Shown: piece by piece, positions 16,188 through 24,392 of the stretch | Numbering within the stretch: the first letter of the stretch is position 1 | How the letters are laid out: each line of letters starts with the position of its first letter | Source of the DNA: Treponema sp. | GTDB taxonomy: Bacteria; Spirochaetota; Spirochaetia; Treponematales; Treponemataceae | Reading direction: 5' to 3' | Assembly: GCA_024691105.1 (NCBI GenBank) | Contig: JAILNY010000088.1 | Coordinates: 1-24,392, forward strand | DNA: 24,392 nucleotides | Program-made: the position numbers and the translations under genes | The notes under the pieces: model-generated | Told to the model about the DNA's origin: nothing | The model's database searches: none | Seen by the model: the letters and a program-made list of their open reading frames with translations, nothing else

Positions 16188-17717
16188 ATGATAAAAAAAA
16201 TAAATAAATTATTTTTTTCTTTTGTAATTTTATCAGCATTTTTTTTAAACGCTGCTTTTTCAACAGATTATTATATCGCTGAAACAGAATATTCAATTAA
16301 TGGAATTACAAAAGAAAAGTATTTAAAAAATAAAATAAAAATAGACAGCAAAAAAATTTTTAACTCAAAAGAGCAGCTTGAAAGTTATATCAGGGATTTA
16401 GAAAAAAAATATATAAATCTTCGTATATTTGACAGCGTAAAAATAGAATATCTTGAATCTCCTGCTGACTCAAACGACCGTTCTGCTGTTATATTAAAAA
16501 TCAATGTTACAGATACAAAACATTTTATTGTACTACCTTATTATAAATATGATTCAAACGATGGACACCAGCTTAAAGCAAAAATTAAAGATTCAAATTT
16601 CCTTGGACTTTTAAATGAACTTGAAGCAAGTTTATATGTCGGTCTTGTTCAAAAAGCAGAATCCGATAAAGTAAACTTTAAATTTGGCGGGGAATTAATT
16701 TATAGCCTGCCTTTCTTTATTGGTCCTGTAGAAGCTTCTTGGAATAATAATCTTGATTTTTCATATACTCTGACAAACTACATCCCGGAATGGAAAGTCG
16801 ATACAGGTTTTAAATTCCGTCTGCCATTTGAATCTCTTGCCCTTCAGCTTGAACTTCGACAGCTTTTTGTAAATGACAATGACTTTAAAATTTATAACGA
16901 TCAGATGTATTTTGGCGAAATTGCAGACTTTGGAGTTCCGATAATTCTTGACTCAATCGGGTCTTGGAGTGATGTAATTTATACGCCTGGAATCAATTAT
17001 ACTTACTACTGGCACTTTGGTAAAATAAATCTGCATAACGATAAGCTTTTAAGTCCTGAACTTACTTTTTATAATAAGCTTGAGCTTGGAAGAATTGACT
17101 GGGTAGGAAATTTTAGAAAAGGAATTAAAGGCTACGTAAAACAAATTTCAGGATACAATTTCTTAATCAACGATATAGTATTTGGCTTTGATTCAGAAAT
17201 TTTAGCCTTTTATCCATGGAAATATGCTGGAATTAATCTCAGGATGTATGGATTTTCATACATGAATAAAAACCTCAAGTTTGGAGATCGACTTAGAGGT
17301 ATCAGAGATGATGAGTTTTTTAATCCTGTTGTAAATAAAAACGACATATATGCGGCAAGTGCTCCTTCTGCAATGGTATTTAATCTTGACTTTCCAATTC
17401 ACATCGTAACAACAGACTGGGAAAAATGGGGATTAAAATTTTTACGAAAATTTAATTTTGAATTTCAGATATCACCGTTTATCGATTTTGCACTCTATCA
17501 GAACAGAGCGACAAACCGCACATTTGATTTAAGAGACGGATACTACACAGCAGGAATTGAGTTTCTTGTATTCCCGGAACGCTGGAAATCTTTACAAATC
17601 AGAGCAAGCGCAGGCTTTGACATAGGACGCCTGTTACTGAAAGATGTTATAGACACATCATGGCGTTCTCATGCATCAACATATGAACTTACGTTTGAAA
17701 TAGGACTATTCTACTAA
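16188..17717 (+). CDS. Outer-membrane beta-barrel protein with one POTRA-like domain (BamA/Omp85-like)
   Basis: A protein of 509 residues. MIKKINKLFFSFVILSAFFL and the following NAAFS form a signal peptide. Residues about 30-115 look like a single POTRA domain: a strand (YYIAETEYSINGITKEKYL), two helices around SKEQLESYIRDLEKKYINLR, then IFDSVKIEYLES and AVILKINVTDT strands. The rest alternates polar and hydrophobic residues with many Tyr, Trp and Phe, as in a beta-barrel. The chain ends ...ELTFEIGLFY, an outer-membrane C-terminal strand with a terminal aromatic residue. Full BamA has five POTRA domains, so this is an accessory Omp85-like protein of unknown cargo. It starts 21 bases after rfbB and is probably transcribed with the sugar operon. 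Its last 12 bases overlap the convergent gene at 17706. Confidence 0.75.
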   Translation: MIKKINKLFFSFVILSAFFLNAAFSTDYYIAETEYSINGITKEKYLKNKIKIDSKKIFNSKEQLESYIRDLEKKYINLRIFDSVKIEYLESPADSNDRSAVILKINVTDTKHFIVLPYYKYDSNDGHQLKAKIKDSNFLGLLNELEASLYVGLVQKAESDKVNFKFGGELIYSLPFFIGPVEASWNNNLDFSYTLTNYIPEWKVDTGFKFRLPFESLALQLELRQLFVNDNDFKIYNDQMYFGEIADFGVPIILDSIGSWSDVIYTPGINYTYYWHFGKINLHNDKLLSPELTFYNKLELGRIDWVGNFRKGIKGYVKQISGYNFLINDIVFGFDSEILAFYPWKYAGINLRMYGFSYMNKNLKFGDRLRGIRDDEFFNPVVNKNDIYAASAPSAMVFNLDFPIHIVTTDWEKWGLKFLRKFNFEFQISPFIDFALYQNRATNRTFDLRDGYYTAGIEFLVFPERWKSLQIRASAGFDIGRLLLKDVIDTSWRSHASTYELTFEIGLFY

Positions 17718-18818
17718 ACAGTTTTTTGCAGCATCTTTCCAGTACTTTTCAGGGCAGGATTCTGCAAGAACTGTAATCATATCCTTTGGAAATCTTTCAA
17801 ACTTGTTCAGCAGCCCCAATGAATAAATCTTATAAAGTCCTTCAAAAAAGCCGGATTCATTAGCCCACTTCATTATATCAGGATAACGTTTCATCTCTGC
17901 AAAAAAAGCTGCAAGATTTGTATACGAGTAATCAGATTCACGTTCTTCTAAAATCGAATTAACATGAGTAAAGCAGATTAAAGTAAAATACAAATTAGTA
18001 AGATATGCATCCTGATACCGCTTACTGGATTCATAAATGCAAGAAAGTTTAGAATATGCTTTTGCTGTATTAATTGCATCGATTCTGTAAAGGATGAAAA
18101 ATCTAGAAGAGTTATCTTCTTTTGTAGATTTTGAAGTTCTTAAAAGTGCCGTCTTTAAAGTCTCGTCTTTATAACAGCCGTCATTTTGAGCGATAATAAT
18201 TAATGATTTTTCCTCTGTAACTGTATCAGAAGAATTTTCTGCAATTTCTGCCATTTCATACAAAATATCTGTGAGTTGAGAAGGAACTTCCAGAAGCACA
18301 GAATTAGATCTTGCCTTTTCAAGATATTTTGTTGCCATGTCAAACTCGCCTTCAAGCTTATAAATTTTTGCAATCAAAAAATATGCTTCTGGATATTCAA
18401 TTCGATTATTCACAAATTCCGTAAGCTTTTTAATTGAATGGTTAAAATACTCACTTCCAAGTTTATCAAGCCATTTTTCTATTATTGCAATTGCCTCATA
18501 TTCCTGGCGCTCATTTAATACATCCAGGACATCAGGAATATAATCACCAGCTTTTCTTACCTGATATGGCTTTAGCGCATTTGTCAAAATTGAACTTTCG
18601 TAATCAACTTCTTCCTTACGTTTTGCAATTGCATCCTGAGTCAGCTTCATAGCAGAATTAAAATTATTTACAAAAAAAGCCTGTTCTGCTGACTGCAAAA
18701 TCTGCCATGATTCTTTATTTGAATTATTTTGTGCAAAAACTGAACTAAACAAAGAAATAAAGGCACAAATTAAAAAGCATGCTCCAATTTTATGTTTTAA
18801 AGTGAATAATTTTATCAA
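17706..18818 (-). CDS. Exported TPR-like repeat protein of unknown function
   Basis: A 370-residue protein with a signal peptide (MIKLFTLKHKIGACFLICAF then ISLFSSVFAQ), so periplasmic. The mature part is nearly all alpha-helical with tetratricopeptide-like repeats, such as WQILQSAEQAFFVNNFNSAM, YPEAYFLIAKIYKLEGEFDM followed by ATKYLEKA, and SKLSCIYESSKRYQDAYL. Such proteins usually scaffold complexes; no enzyme motif is seen. The start is TTG at 18818, which overlaps the ispG stop as TTGA. A GAGGAGC ribosome binding site (18835-18829) lies inside the ispG end, 11 bases before it. Translation should therefore be coupled to ispG. The 3' end overlaps the convergent barrel gene by 12 bases. Confidence 0.8.
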   Translation of the reverse strand: MIKLFTLKHKIGACFLICAFISLFSSVFAQNNSNKESWQILQSAEQAFFVNNFNSAMKLTQDAIAKRKEEVDYESSILTNALKPYQVRKAGDYIPDVLDVLNERQEYEAIAIIEKWLDKLGSEYFNHSIKKLTEFVNNRIEYPEAYFLIAKIYKLEGEFDMATKYLEKARSNSVLLEVPSQLTDILYEMAEIAENSSDTVTEEKSLIIIAQNDGCYKDETLKTALLRTSKSTKEDNSSRFFILYRIDAINTAKAYSKLSCIYESSKRYQDAYLTNLYFTLICFTHVNSILEERESDYSYTNLAAFFAEMKRYPDIMKWANESGFFEGLYKIYSLGLLNKFERFPKDMITVLAESCPEKYWKDAAKNCLVE

Positions 18819-19918
18819 AGTGATTCAAGCTCCTCTTTAAATACATTATCGGCATCTTTTGTGTCAATCGTGCGTATTATTTGTCCTTTCTTAAAAATAA
18901 TTGCTTTGTCGCCCGCGCCTGCAATTCCAATGTCAGCATGTTTACCTTCTCCAGGTCCATTAACAATGCATCCCATAATTGCAACCGTAATCTCTTTGTT
19001 CATAGCCAAAAGTCTATTCTGCCAGCGGTCAACAAATCCATGTACATCAAATCCAAGACGTCCGCAGCGCGGGCACGAAATCAGAGTAACGCCACCCTTT
19101 CTTAAGGCGCATTCATGGAGGATCTCGCGACCGGTAATTACTTCGTTTTCCGGAGTAGATGAAAGGCTAACACGGATAGTGCTGCCGATTCCCTCTTTTA
19201 GCAAAGTCGTAAATGCCATTGTAGATTTTACGACACCTGTAATCAAAGGACCAGCTTCGGTTACTCCGATGTGAAGCGGAATGTCATATTTTTTAGCAAA
19301 GGCTTCGTTTGCTTCTATCGTTTCCTGGACAGAACTTGCCTTCATGCTTACAACATACTGATCAAAGTTAAGTTCTTCAAAAACCGCAGCTTCCCGGGCA
19401 GCAGTCTCAGCGAGGGCCTCTGCCCTGCTTATTTTATTCTGTTCAACAGATTCTGCAAGATCTTTAGGAAGGCTTCCGGTATTTACACCGATTCTTATAG
19501 CAACACCTTTTTCTTTACAGGCATTTACGACTTTTTCTACCCGGTCGCGGCTTCCGATATTCCCCGGATTGATTCGGATTGCACCGACATTGCCTTCGAG
19601 GCATTTTAATGCAAGGCGGTAATCAAAATGGATGTCAGCAACAAGCGGCATCGAAACAGAATTACAGATTTTTACAAAGCTTTCTGCAGAAGGTGTATCA
19701 GGAACTGCAAAACGGATTATATCACAACCGAGTGACTGTAATTGAATTATCTGGGATTTTATTTTTTCAAGATGTTCAGGATTAGAAGTAACATCTTCTA
19801 TTCCCTCTTTCCACATTGTCTGAATTGTTACAGGATTGTCACCACCGATAAGAATTTTACTGGTATTTCCATTTCCACCAACACTTACAACCCTGCTCTT
19901 TTTAAATATTTTACTCAT
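18815..19918 (-). CDS. ispG: 4-hydroxy-3-methylbut-2-en-1-yl diphosphate synthase
   Basis: The sixth step of the MEP isoprenoid pathway, converting MEcPP to HMBPP with a [4Fe-4S] cluster in the cytosol. The protein has 367 residues and is the short bacterial form without the TIM-barrel insert. Cluster ligands are visible: Cys282 and Cys285 in ISCPRCGRLGFDVHGF, Cys317 and Glu324 in MGCIVNGPGEGKHADIG. Barrel motifs include PVTIQTMWKEG, PLVADIHFDYRLAL and IRINPGNIG. The frame is open further upstream to 19996, but that stretch holds the ATPase terminator and a promoter, so MSKIFKKSR at ATG 19918 is the start. There is no Shine-Dalgarno sequence; the predicted mRNA begins at or next to the ATG. 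dxr of the same pathway is at 2529. Confidence 0.96.
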   Translation of the reverse strand: MSKIFKKSRVVSVGGNGNTSKILIGGDNPVTIQTMWKEGIEDVTSNPEHLEKIKSQIIQLQSLGCDIIRFAVPDTPSAESFVKICNSVSMPLVADIHFDYRLALKCLEGNVGAIRINPGNIGSRDRVEKVVNACKEKGVAIRIGVNTGSLPKDLAESVEQNKISRAEALAETAAREAAVFEELNFDQYVVSMKASSVQETIEANEAFAKKYDIPLHIGVTEAGPLITGVVKSTMAFTTLLKEGIGSTIRVSLSSTPENEVITGREILHECALRKGGVTLISCPRCGRLGFDVHGFVDRWQNRLLAMNKEITVAIMGCIVNGPGEGKHADIGIAGAGDKAIIFKKGQIIRTIDTKDADNVFKEELESL

Positions 19919-19924
19919 AAAACA

Positions 19925-19953
19925 AGTATAACACAGACTGAATAAAAAAAAAA
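19925..19953 (-). promoter_or_regulatory. Promoter for ispG, overlapping the preceding terminator
   Basis: On the minus strand TGTGTTATACT (19935-19925) is an extended -10 element. The -35 position at 17 bp spacing falls on TTTTTT (19953-19948), inside the T10 run of the second ATPase terminator. Seven bases separate the -10 from ATG 19918, so the transcript should start at about the A of the start codon. Confidence 0.65.
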
Positions 19954-19979
19954 GCGACATACTTTCTAAAGTATATCGC
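19944..19979 (-). terminator. Second intrinsic terminator after the V-ATPase operon
   Basis: On the minus strand GCGATATACTT (19979-19969) pairs with AAGTATGTCGC (19964-19954), with one G-U pair and a short loop. A run of ten T follows at 19953-19944. This is a very strong Rho-independent signal. Confidence 0.9.
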
Positions 19980-19986
19980 ATACAAC

Positions 19987-20032
19987 AAAAAATCACGCGG
20001 CATTAAATACACATTTGCGTAAAATACCGCGT
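19987..20032 (-). terminator. First intrinsic terminator after the V-ATPase operon
   Basis: On the minus strand ACGCGGTATT (20032-20023) pairs with AATGCCGCGT (20004-19995), with one G-U pair and an 18-base loop. GA and six T follow at 19992-19987. It begins 20 bases after the K subunit stop codon and is backed up by a second terminator just downstream. Confidence 0.85.
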
Positions 20033-20052
20033 AATTTTTAATCAAGGTTTTC

Positions 20053-20484
20053 TTACTGGATCATTCCGAATACCATTGCGAACAAAGCAACAGTTTCACA
20101 AAGACCTACAACCATGATGTACTGAGAGAAACCTTTTCCTGTTTCACCAAGTGCATCAGAACCAGCAGCACCAGCTTTTCCCTGTGCAATTGCAGAGAAA
20201 CACATAGCAAGACCACAAGCAAAACCAAGACCCAAAGCAAATGCAGAATCTAGTGCACCGCTTCCGATTTTTTCTTTCATGCTGTTCATAAGCAAAAAGC
20301 CGTAAATTGTCTGTGTCAAAGGAGCACCTGCAAATACAGTAAGAATGAATGGAGCTGGCTTATTGTTTACATAACAGCGTTTCCAAGCTCCGATTGCACC
20401 CTGTCCTGCAATACCGATACCGATTGCCGAACCAATAGCAGCAATACCCATTACAACAGCAGCACCTAACATACCAAAATTCAT
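20053..20484 (-). CDS. atpK: V-type ATPase subunit K (membrane rotor ring, proteolipid)
   Basis: A 143-residue, four-helix proteolipid that forms the ion-carrying ring of the V-type ATPase in the inner membrane. It is a duplicated two-helix hairpin. The first half has IGIGIAGQGAIGAW and PLTQTIYGF, the second AIAQGKAGAAGS and VVGLCETVALF. Only the second half has the ion-binding carboxylate, Glu130; the first has Gln58, as in V-type and not F-type rings. Thr57, Gln58, Gln101 and Glu130 match the side chains that hold Na+ in E. hirae NtpK (Thr64, Gln65, Gln110, Glu139), so sodium coupling is plausible. GAGGAG lies 6 bases before ATG 20484. A GC-rich hairpin precedes it and two terminators follow; it is the last gene of the operon. 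Confidence 0.95.
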   Translation of the reverse strand: MNFGMLGAAVVMGIAAIGSAIGIGIAGQGAIGAWKRCYVNNKPAPFILTVFAGAPLTQTIYGFLLMNSMKEKIGSGALDSAFALGLGFACGLAMCFSAIAQGKAGAAGSDALGETGKGFSQYIMVVGLCETVALFAMVFGMIQ

Positions 20485-20502
20485 ATTTTTCTCCTCTTAA
20501 CA

Positions 20503-20518
20503 CTCCGCGCTAGCGGAG
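20503..20518 (-). other. GC-rich hairpin between atpI and atpK
   Basis: CTCCGC (20503-20508) and GCGGAG (20513-20518) pair perfectly around a 4-base loop. The hairpin sits about 6 bases before the atpK ribosome binding site and has no T-run after it on the minus strand, so it is not a terminator. A role in mRNA processing or stability of the K message is an inference. Confidence 0.6.
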
Positions 20519-20543
20519 CACCGCATAAGCGTTTGTATTTTAT

Positions 20544-22484
20544 TTATTTGTTAACCGTTTCACTAAACGGTTTGTACTTAAAGCCAGACCATGACATTCC
20601 CAAGTGTGTTGAAAACTCGAGAGTATTCAAGCGAACGCCATGAACAATTACAGACAAAAGGTTCAAAATCATATTCAAACCATGTCCAAATACTAAAAGC
20701 AGTACTGCCGCTGCAAACATAATTGCGTGCCCCATAAGAGGACCTGCCATTGTATTTACAGTATTAGAAATTGCAGCACCGGCAAGACCAACAGCCCAAA
20801 GACGGATATAAGAAACTATATCAGAGAATACGTTTACAACGCCAAGCAGTACAGAAATAATATTCTTTACGCTTTCCAATATAGACTTAATAATACTGTC
20901 TTCGTAGTTTGCAAAGATAAAACTCAATGCAAAGCCGCCGCCAATAAGTCCGAGTGCAATCTTTCCTACCTGAATGTCATTAACAACAAGATCAAGTGGG
21001 AATACTACTGAACTTACAACCATCGAAAGTACTATGTAGAACATTCCCCATAACTGGGCAAGAGAACCAAGTTCTCCTAAAACCTTAAGAGAGCCTCTCT
21101 TTAAGTTACGGAAAATTCCTTTTATGTGTGCAACCGAAAGTTGAAGCAATGCAAGGCCAAAACAGAAAATCTGCAAATTGTTTGCTGTCGTAAGACCAAC
21201 ATTTGGATCATTATTCCAGAAAACATGGAACAGATAATCAGAAGGCGTTACATTAGAAATATACTTTACAGAAAGGCTTGTAAGCCAGTCTGGAAGCTGT
21301 TCCGGTGTAAGGCCGAACCATGTACAGGTAACAAGTCCCCATCCAACAGTCGCAAGTCCTACTAAGAAAACAAGCGCAAGAGCCGGAGAAGATTTTTTTG
21401 CAAACGCATTCTTTATCAAAAGAAGCAGACTCACAACTGTTACCAAAAGTCCGTAACCGCCATCGCCAAAAATCATTCCAAAGAAAATCGTAAAGAACAA
21501 CAGGAACCAGCCGGAAATATCGTATTCGTTATAACCAGGAACTGTTCCCAAAAAGTCTGTAAGCGGATAAATAAGGCTTACAAGCTTATTGTTCTTGAGC
21601 TTTGTCGGAACAGCGTCTTCTTCAGAAGGATCGCTGCTTGCCATAGCCCAGGAATTTTCTTTTGCTGTTGATGCAAGCTTTTCAAAGCTATCTACAGGAA
21701 CATAACCGGTAATCCATGCAAGTGCATTTGTGCACTCTTCACAATTACCGTCAGTTTCCATTCCGGAATAAATATTCTCAAACTCAATGTCAGTCTGCAA
21801 AAGCTTATAATACGAATCAATCGAATTAAGATATTTTACAGAAGAATTAAATTCATTCTGGATGCTTGAAAGCTCAGCCTCTGCATCTTTAATAGTCTGC
21901 ATAATCTGAGAAGTTGAAGTCTCAGGCAAAACTACTGCAAATGCTTCCGGCGGGAGTCCTTCCGGACGTTCTGCATCTGGTGAATCACTCAAAAGCAAAA
22001 ATCTTGTAATTGATTTTGAGGAATTTACTAAAATAGTCTTAATCTCATTTGGAATAAGAGCCATCTTGTCAGAAGGAATTTCATACATAGAAATGTAAAT
22101 TCCTTTTTCTGAAAGATATGCAAAATCCTTAGGATCAAGTTCACCCCATGCTGCAAACCTGTCAAGCTCTGTTGTCAAATTTGTAATCTGATCAAACAAC
22201 TCTTTTTTACGGTCTACTATCTGTAAAACTCTCTTTGCTTTTTCAAAAGCAACATCATTTGAAACTGCTTCATACTTGAAGGTCTTTTTATTGACTTTTA
22301 CTTCGGCCAATAACATAGAAGCATTAAAAAGAGTTTCCGAAATATTTTTATATTTCGCTAAAACTTCTCCCTTGCCTTCTACGTTTTCAAGGTGAACAAC
22401 TCCAATCTTTCTGAGAGTTTTGAGAGCTTCTTTCTTTTCTCTGTCAAGAACGACAAGAGAAACTTTTTTCATAGGTACAATCAT
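20544..22484 (-). CDS. atpI: V-type ATPase subunit I (a-type stator membrane subunit)
   Basis: A 646-residue homologue of eukaryotic subunit a. Residues 1 to about 330 form the cytosolic coiled-coil arm, starting MIVPMKKVSLVVLDREKKEA with helices rich in Lys and Glu. From about 335 on there are seven or eight membrane helices, with GWFLLFFTIFFGMIFGDGGY first. SYIRLWAVGLA contains Arg561, matching the essential Arg that faces the rotor-ring carboxylate during ion transfer. Length is in the family range (about 620-670). ATG 22484 shares a base with the subunit D stop (TAATG) and has GGAG upstream. The second Met (residue 5) is a less likely start. The 59-base gap to atpK holds a hairpin. Confidence 0.95.
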   Translation of the reverse strand: MIVPMKKVSLVVLDREKKEALKTLRKIGVVHLENVEGKGEVLAKYKNISETLFNASMLLAEVKVNKKTFKYEAVSNDVAFEKAKRVLQIVDRKKELFDQITNLTTELDRFAAWGELDPKDFAYLSEKGIYISMYEIPSDKMALIPNEIKTILVNSSKSITRFLLLSDSPDAERPEGLPPEAFAVVLPETSTSQIMQTIKDAEAELSSIQNEFNSSVKYLNSIDSYYKLLQTDIEFENIYSGMETDGNCEECTNALAWITGYVPVDSFEKLASTAKENSWAMASSDPSEEDAVPTKLKNNKLVSLIYPLTDFLGTVPGYNEYDISGWFLLFFTIFFGMIFGDGGYGLLVTVVSLLLLIKNAFAKKSSPALALVFLVGLATVGWGLVTCTWFGLTPEQLPDWLTSLSVKYISNVTPSDYLFHVFWNNDPNVGLTTANNLQIFCFGLALLQLSVAHIKGIFRNLKRGSLKVLGELGSLAQLWGMFYIVLSMVVSSVVFPLDLVVNDIQVGKIALGLIGGGFALSFIFANYEDSIIKSILESVKNIISVLLGVVNVFSDIVSYIRLWAVGLAGAAISNTVNTMAGPLMGHAIMFAAAVLLLVFGHGLNMILNLLSVIVHGVRLNTLEFSTHLGMSWSGFKYKPFSETVNK

Positions 22485-23092
22485 TATGCTTCTTCTCCTT
22501 CGTTCTGCAGTTTTTTCTTAGATATCTTACTGCGGACAACGGCCGCAACCTGTTCATCACCAAGATAAACAGAAATCTTTTTTATGTTTGCCTTTGTCTC
22601 AGGAATTTTTACCTTTTCAAAAAGGTTTACACGCTGCGTTGTAACACGCAGTTCCTGTGCCAAAAGACGAACCTGTTCTTCAAGAACATCAGCTTCAAGA
22701 TCTAATGACAAAGCTTTTTCCATTCTGTCGGCTGCCATATCAATCCAAAGTGGTGTTGAATAAAGATCATAGTCACCGCGAGAAAAATCTGCACCTTCAT
22801 AAACCGGAATTGTAACACCTGCAATGTTTCCCGTTCCTTTACGGATATTTTTTACAGATACCATATCTGGTTTAAAGGCTTCTCTTTCTCCAAAGACGCT
22901 GATCCATTCTTCAAATTCCGCCTCAAGATTTTTTCGCTGCTGACGAACTTCTTTAGCCCGCGCATCGATAGTGCGTATTTCTGTCTGAAGCTGCTGCTTT
23001 TTGAGCGTCAAAGTCGGAAGATACCTCTTATACATTTTAAGAGCATCTTTCTGAACTTTAAGCTCATTTTTTGTCAGCTTAATCTTCGCCAT
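22484..23092 (-). CDS. atpD: V-type ATPase subunit D (central stalk)
   Basis: The rotating central-stalk subunit that links the A3B3 head to the membrane ring, cytosolic. It has 202 residues, normal for the family. The start MAKIKLTKNELKVQKDALKM and the following YKRYLPTLTLKKQQLQ form the N-terminal long helix, and a second helix runs from about residue 125 (MEKALSLDLEADVLEEQVRL) towards RVNLFEKVKIP. The two form the antiparallel coiled coil typical of subunit D. ATG 23092 is chosen; an in-frame TTG lies directly before it, adding one residue. A GAAGGTG ribosome binding site (23103-23097) is nearby. The start is 12 bases after the subunit B stop and the end overlaps the subunit I start. Confidence 0.95.
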   Translation of the reverse strand: MAKIKLTKNELKVQKDALKMYKRYLPTLTLKKQQLQTEIRTIDARAKEVRQQRKNLEAEFEEWISVFGEREAFKPDMVSVKNIRKGTGNIAGVTIPVYEGADFSRGDYDLYSTPLWIDMAADRMEKALSLDLEADVLEEQVRLLAQELRVTTQRVNLFEKVKIPETKANIKKISVYLGDEQVAAVVRSKISKKKLQNEGEEA

Positions 23093-23104
23093 CAAACACC
23101 TTCT

Positions 23105-24392
<1,288 letters not shown>

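Noticed and set aside
16170..16190. Separate promoter before the outer-membrane barrel gene
   Set aside because: The ATATATAT stretch resembles a -10, but it abuts the start codon and has no convincing -35.
18861..19274. Plus-strand open frame of 137 codons within ispG
   Set aside because: It mirrors conserved IspG codons and has no promoter or ribosome site of its own.
19919..19996. N-terminal extension of ispG by 26 codons
   Set aside because: It crosses a strong terminator hairpin, its T10 run and a promoter, and does not resemble IspG.

Overview
The window looks like a piece of a spirochaete chromosome, most likely a saccharolytic Treponema. The reasons are the block tsf-frr-uppS-cdsA-dxr-rseP, which as I recall matches the treponemal order, a V-type rather than F-type ATPase operon, AT-rich codon use, and several exported proteins with no recognisable proteobacterial counterpart. 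No rRNA, tRNA, CRISPR array, insertion sequence or phage gene was seen. No stretch longer than about 90 bases lacks a gene. The species call is an inference; I had no database.

Layout. (1) 1-267: the end of tsf (EF-Ts), closed by a strong intrinsic terminator. (2) 326-6657, plus strand: an extended -10 promoter drives frr, uppS, cdsA, dxr and rseP, followed by an exported beta-propeller-like gene. This operon joins ribosome recycling to undecaprenyl carrier, phospholipid and MEP isoprenoid synthesis and to a site-2 protease. The propeller gene is broken by one in-frame TAA. (3) 6676-9424, minus strand: a PLP aminotransferase followed by glgA (glycogen synthase). (4) 9508-10287, plus strand: an exported protein of unknown function, divergent from the aminotransferase. 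(5) 10339-17717, plus strand: manC (GDP-mannose), a WecA/TagO-type initiating phosphoglycosyltransferase, rfbA-rfbC-rfbD-rfbB (the full dTDP-L-rhamnose pathway) and a single-POTRA outer-membrane barrel protein. (6) 17706-19918, minus strand: ispG, then a translationally coupled exported repeat protein whose 3' end overlaps that of the barrel gene. (7) 19944-24392, minus strand: V-type ATPase genes in transcription order B (5' end outside the window), D, I, K, closed by two tandem intrinsic terminators.

How the parts work together. Much of the window serves the envelope. dxr and ispG are two steps of the MEP route to isoprenoids, uppS makes the C55 carrier lipid, the WecA-like enzyme loads the first sugar on that carrier, and the manC/rfb genes make activated mannose and rhamnose. 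No elongating glycosyltransferase, flippase or polymerase is present, so the glycan itself must be completed by genes elsewhere. The K subunit of the ATPase keeps the side chains known to bind Na+ in the Enterococcus hirae enzyme, so a sodium-coupled ATPase is plausible.

Regulatory points. Three promoters share the core TGTGnTATAnT. Two of them start inside the T-tract of the preceding terminator. At least three genes appear to be transcribed with a leader of only 0-5 nt and have no Shine-Dalgarno sequence. A GC-rich hairpin sits just before the ribosome binding site of the ATPase K gene. I saw no clearly new defence or mobile system. The most unusual single item is the in-frame stop in the propeller gene.
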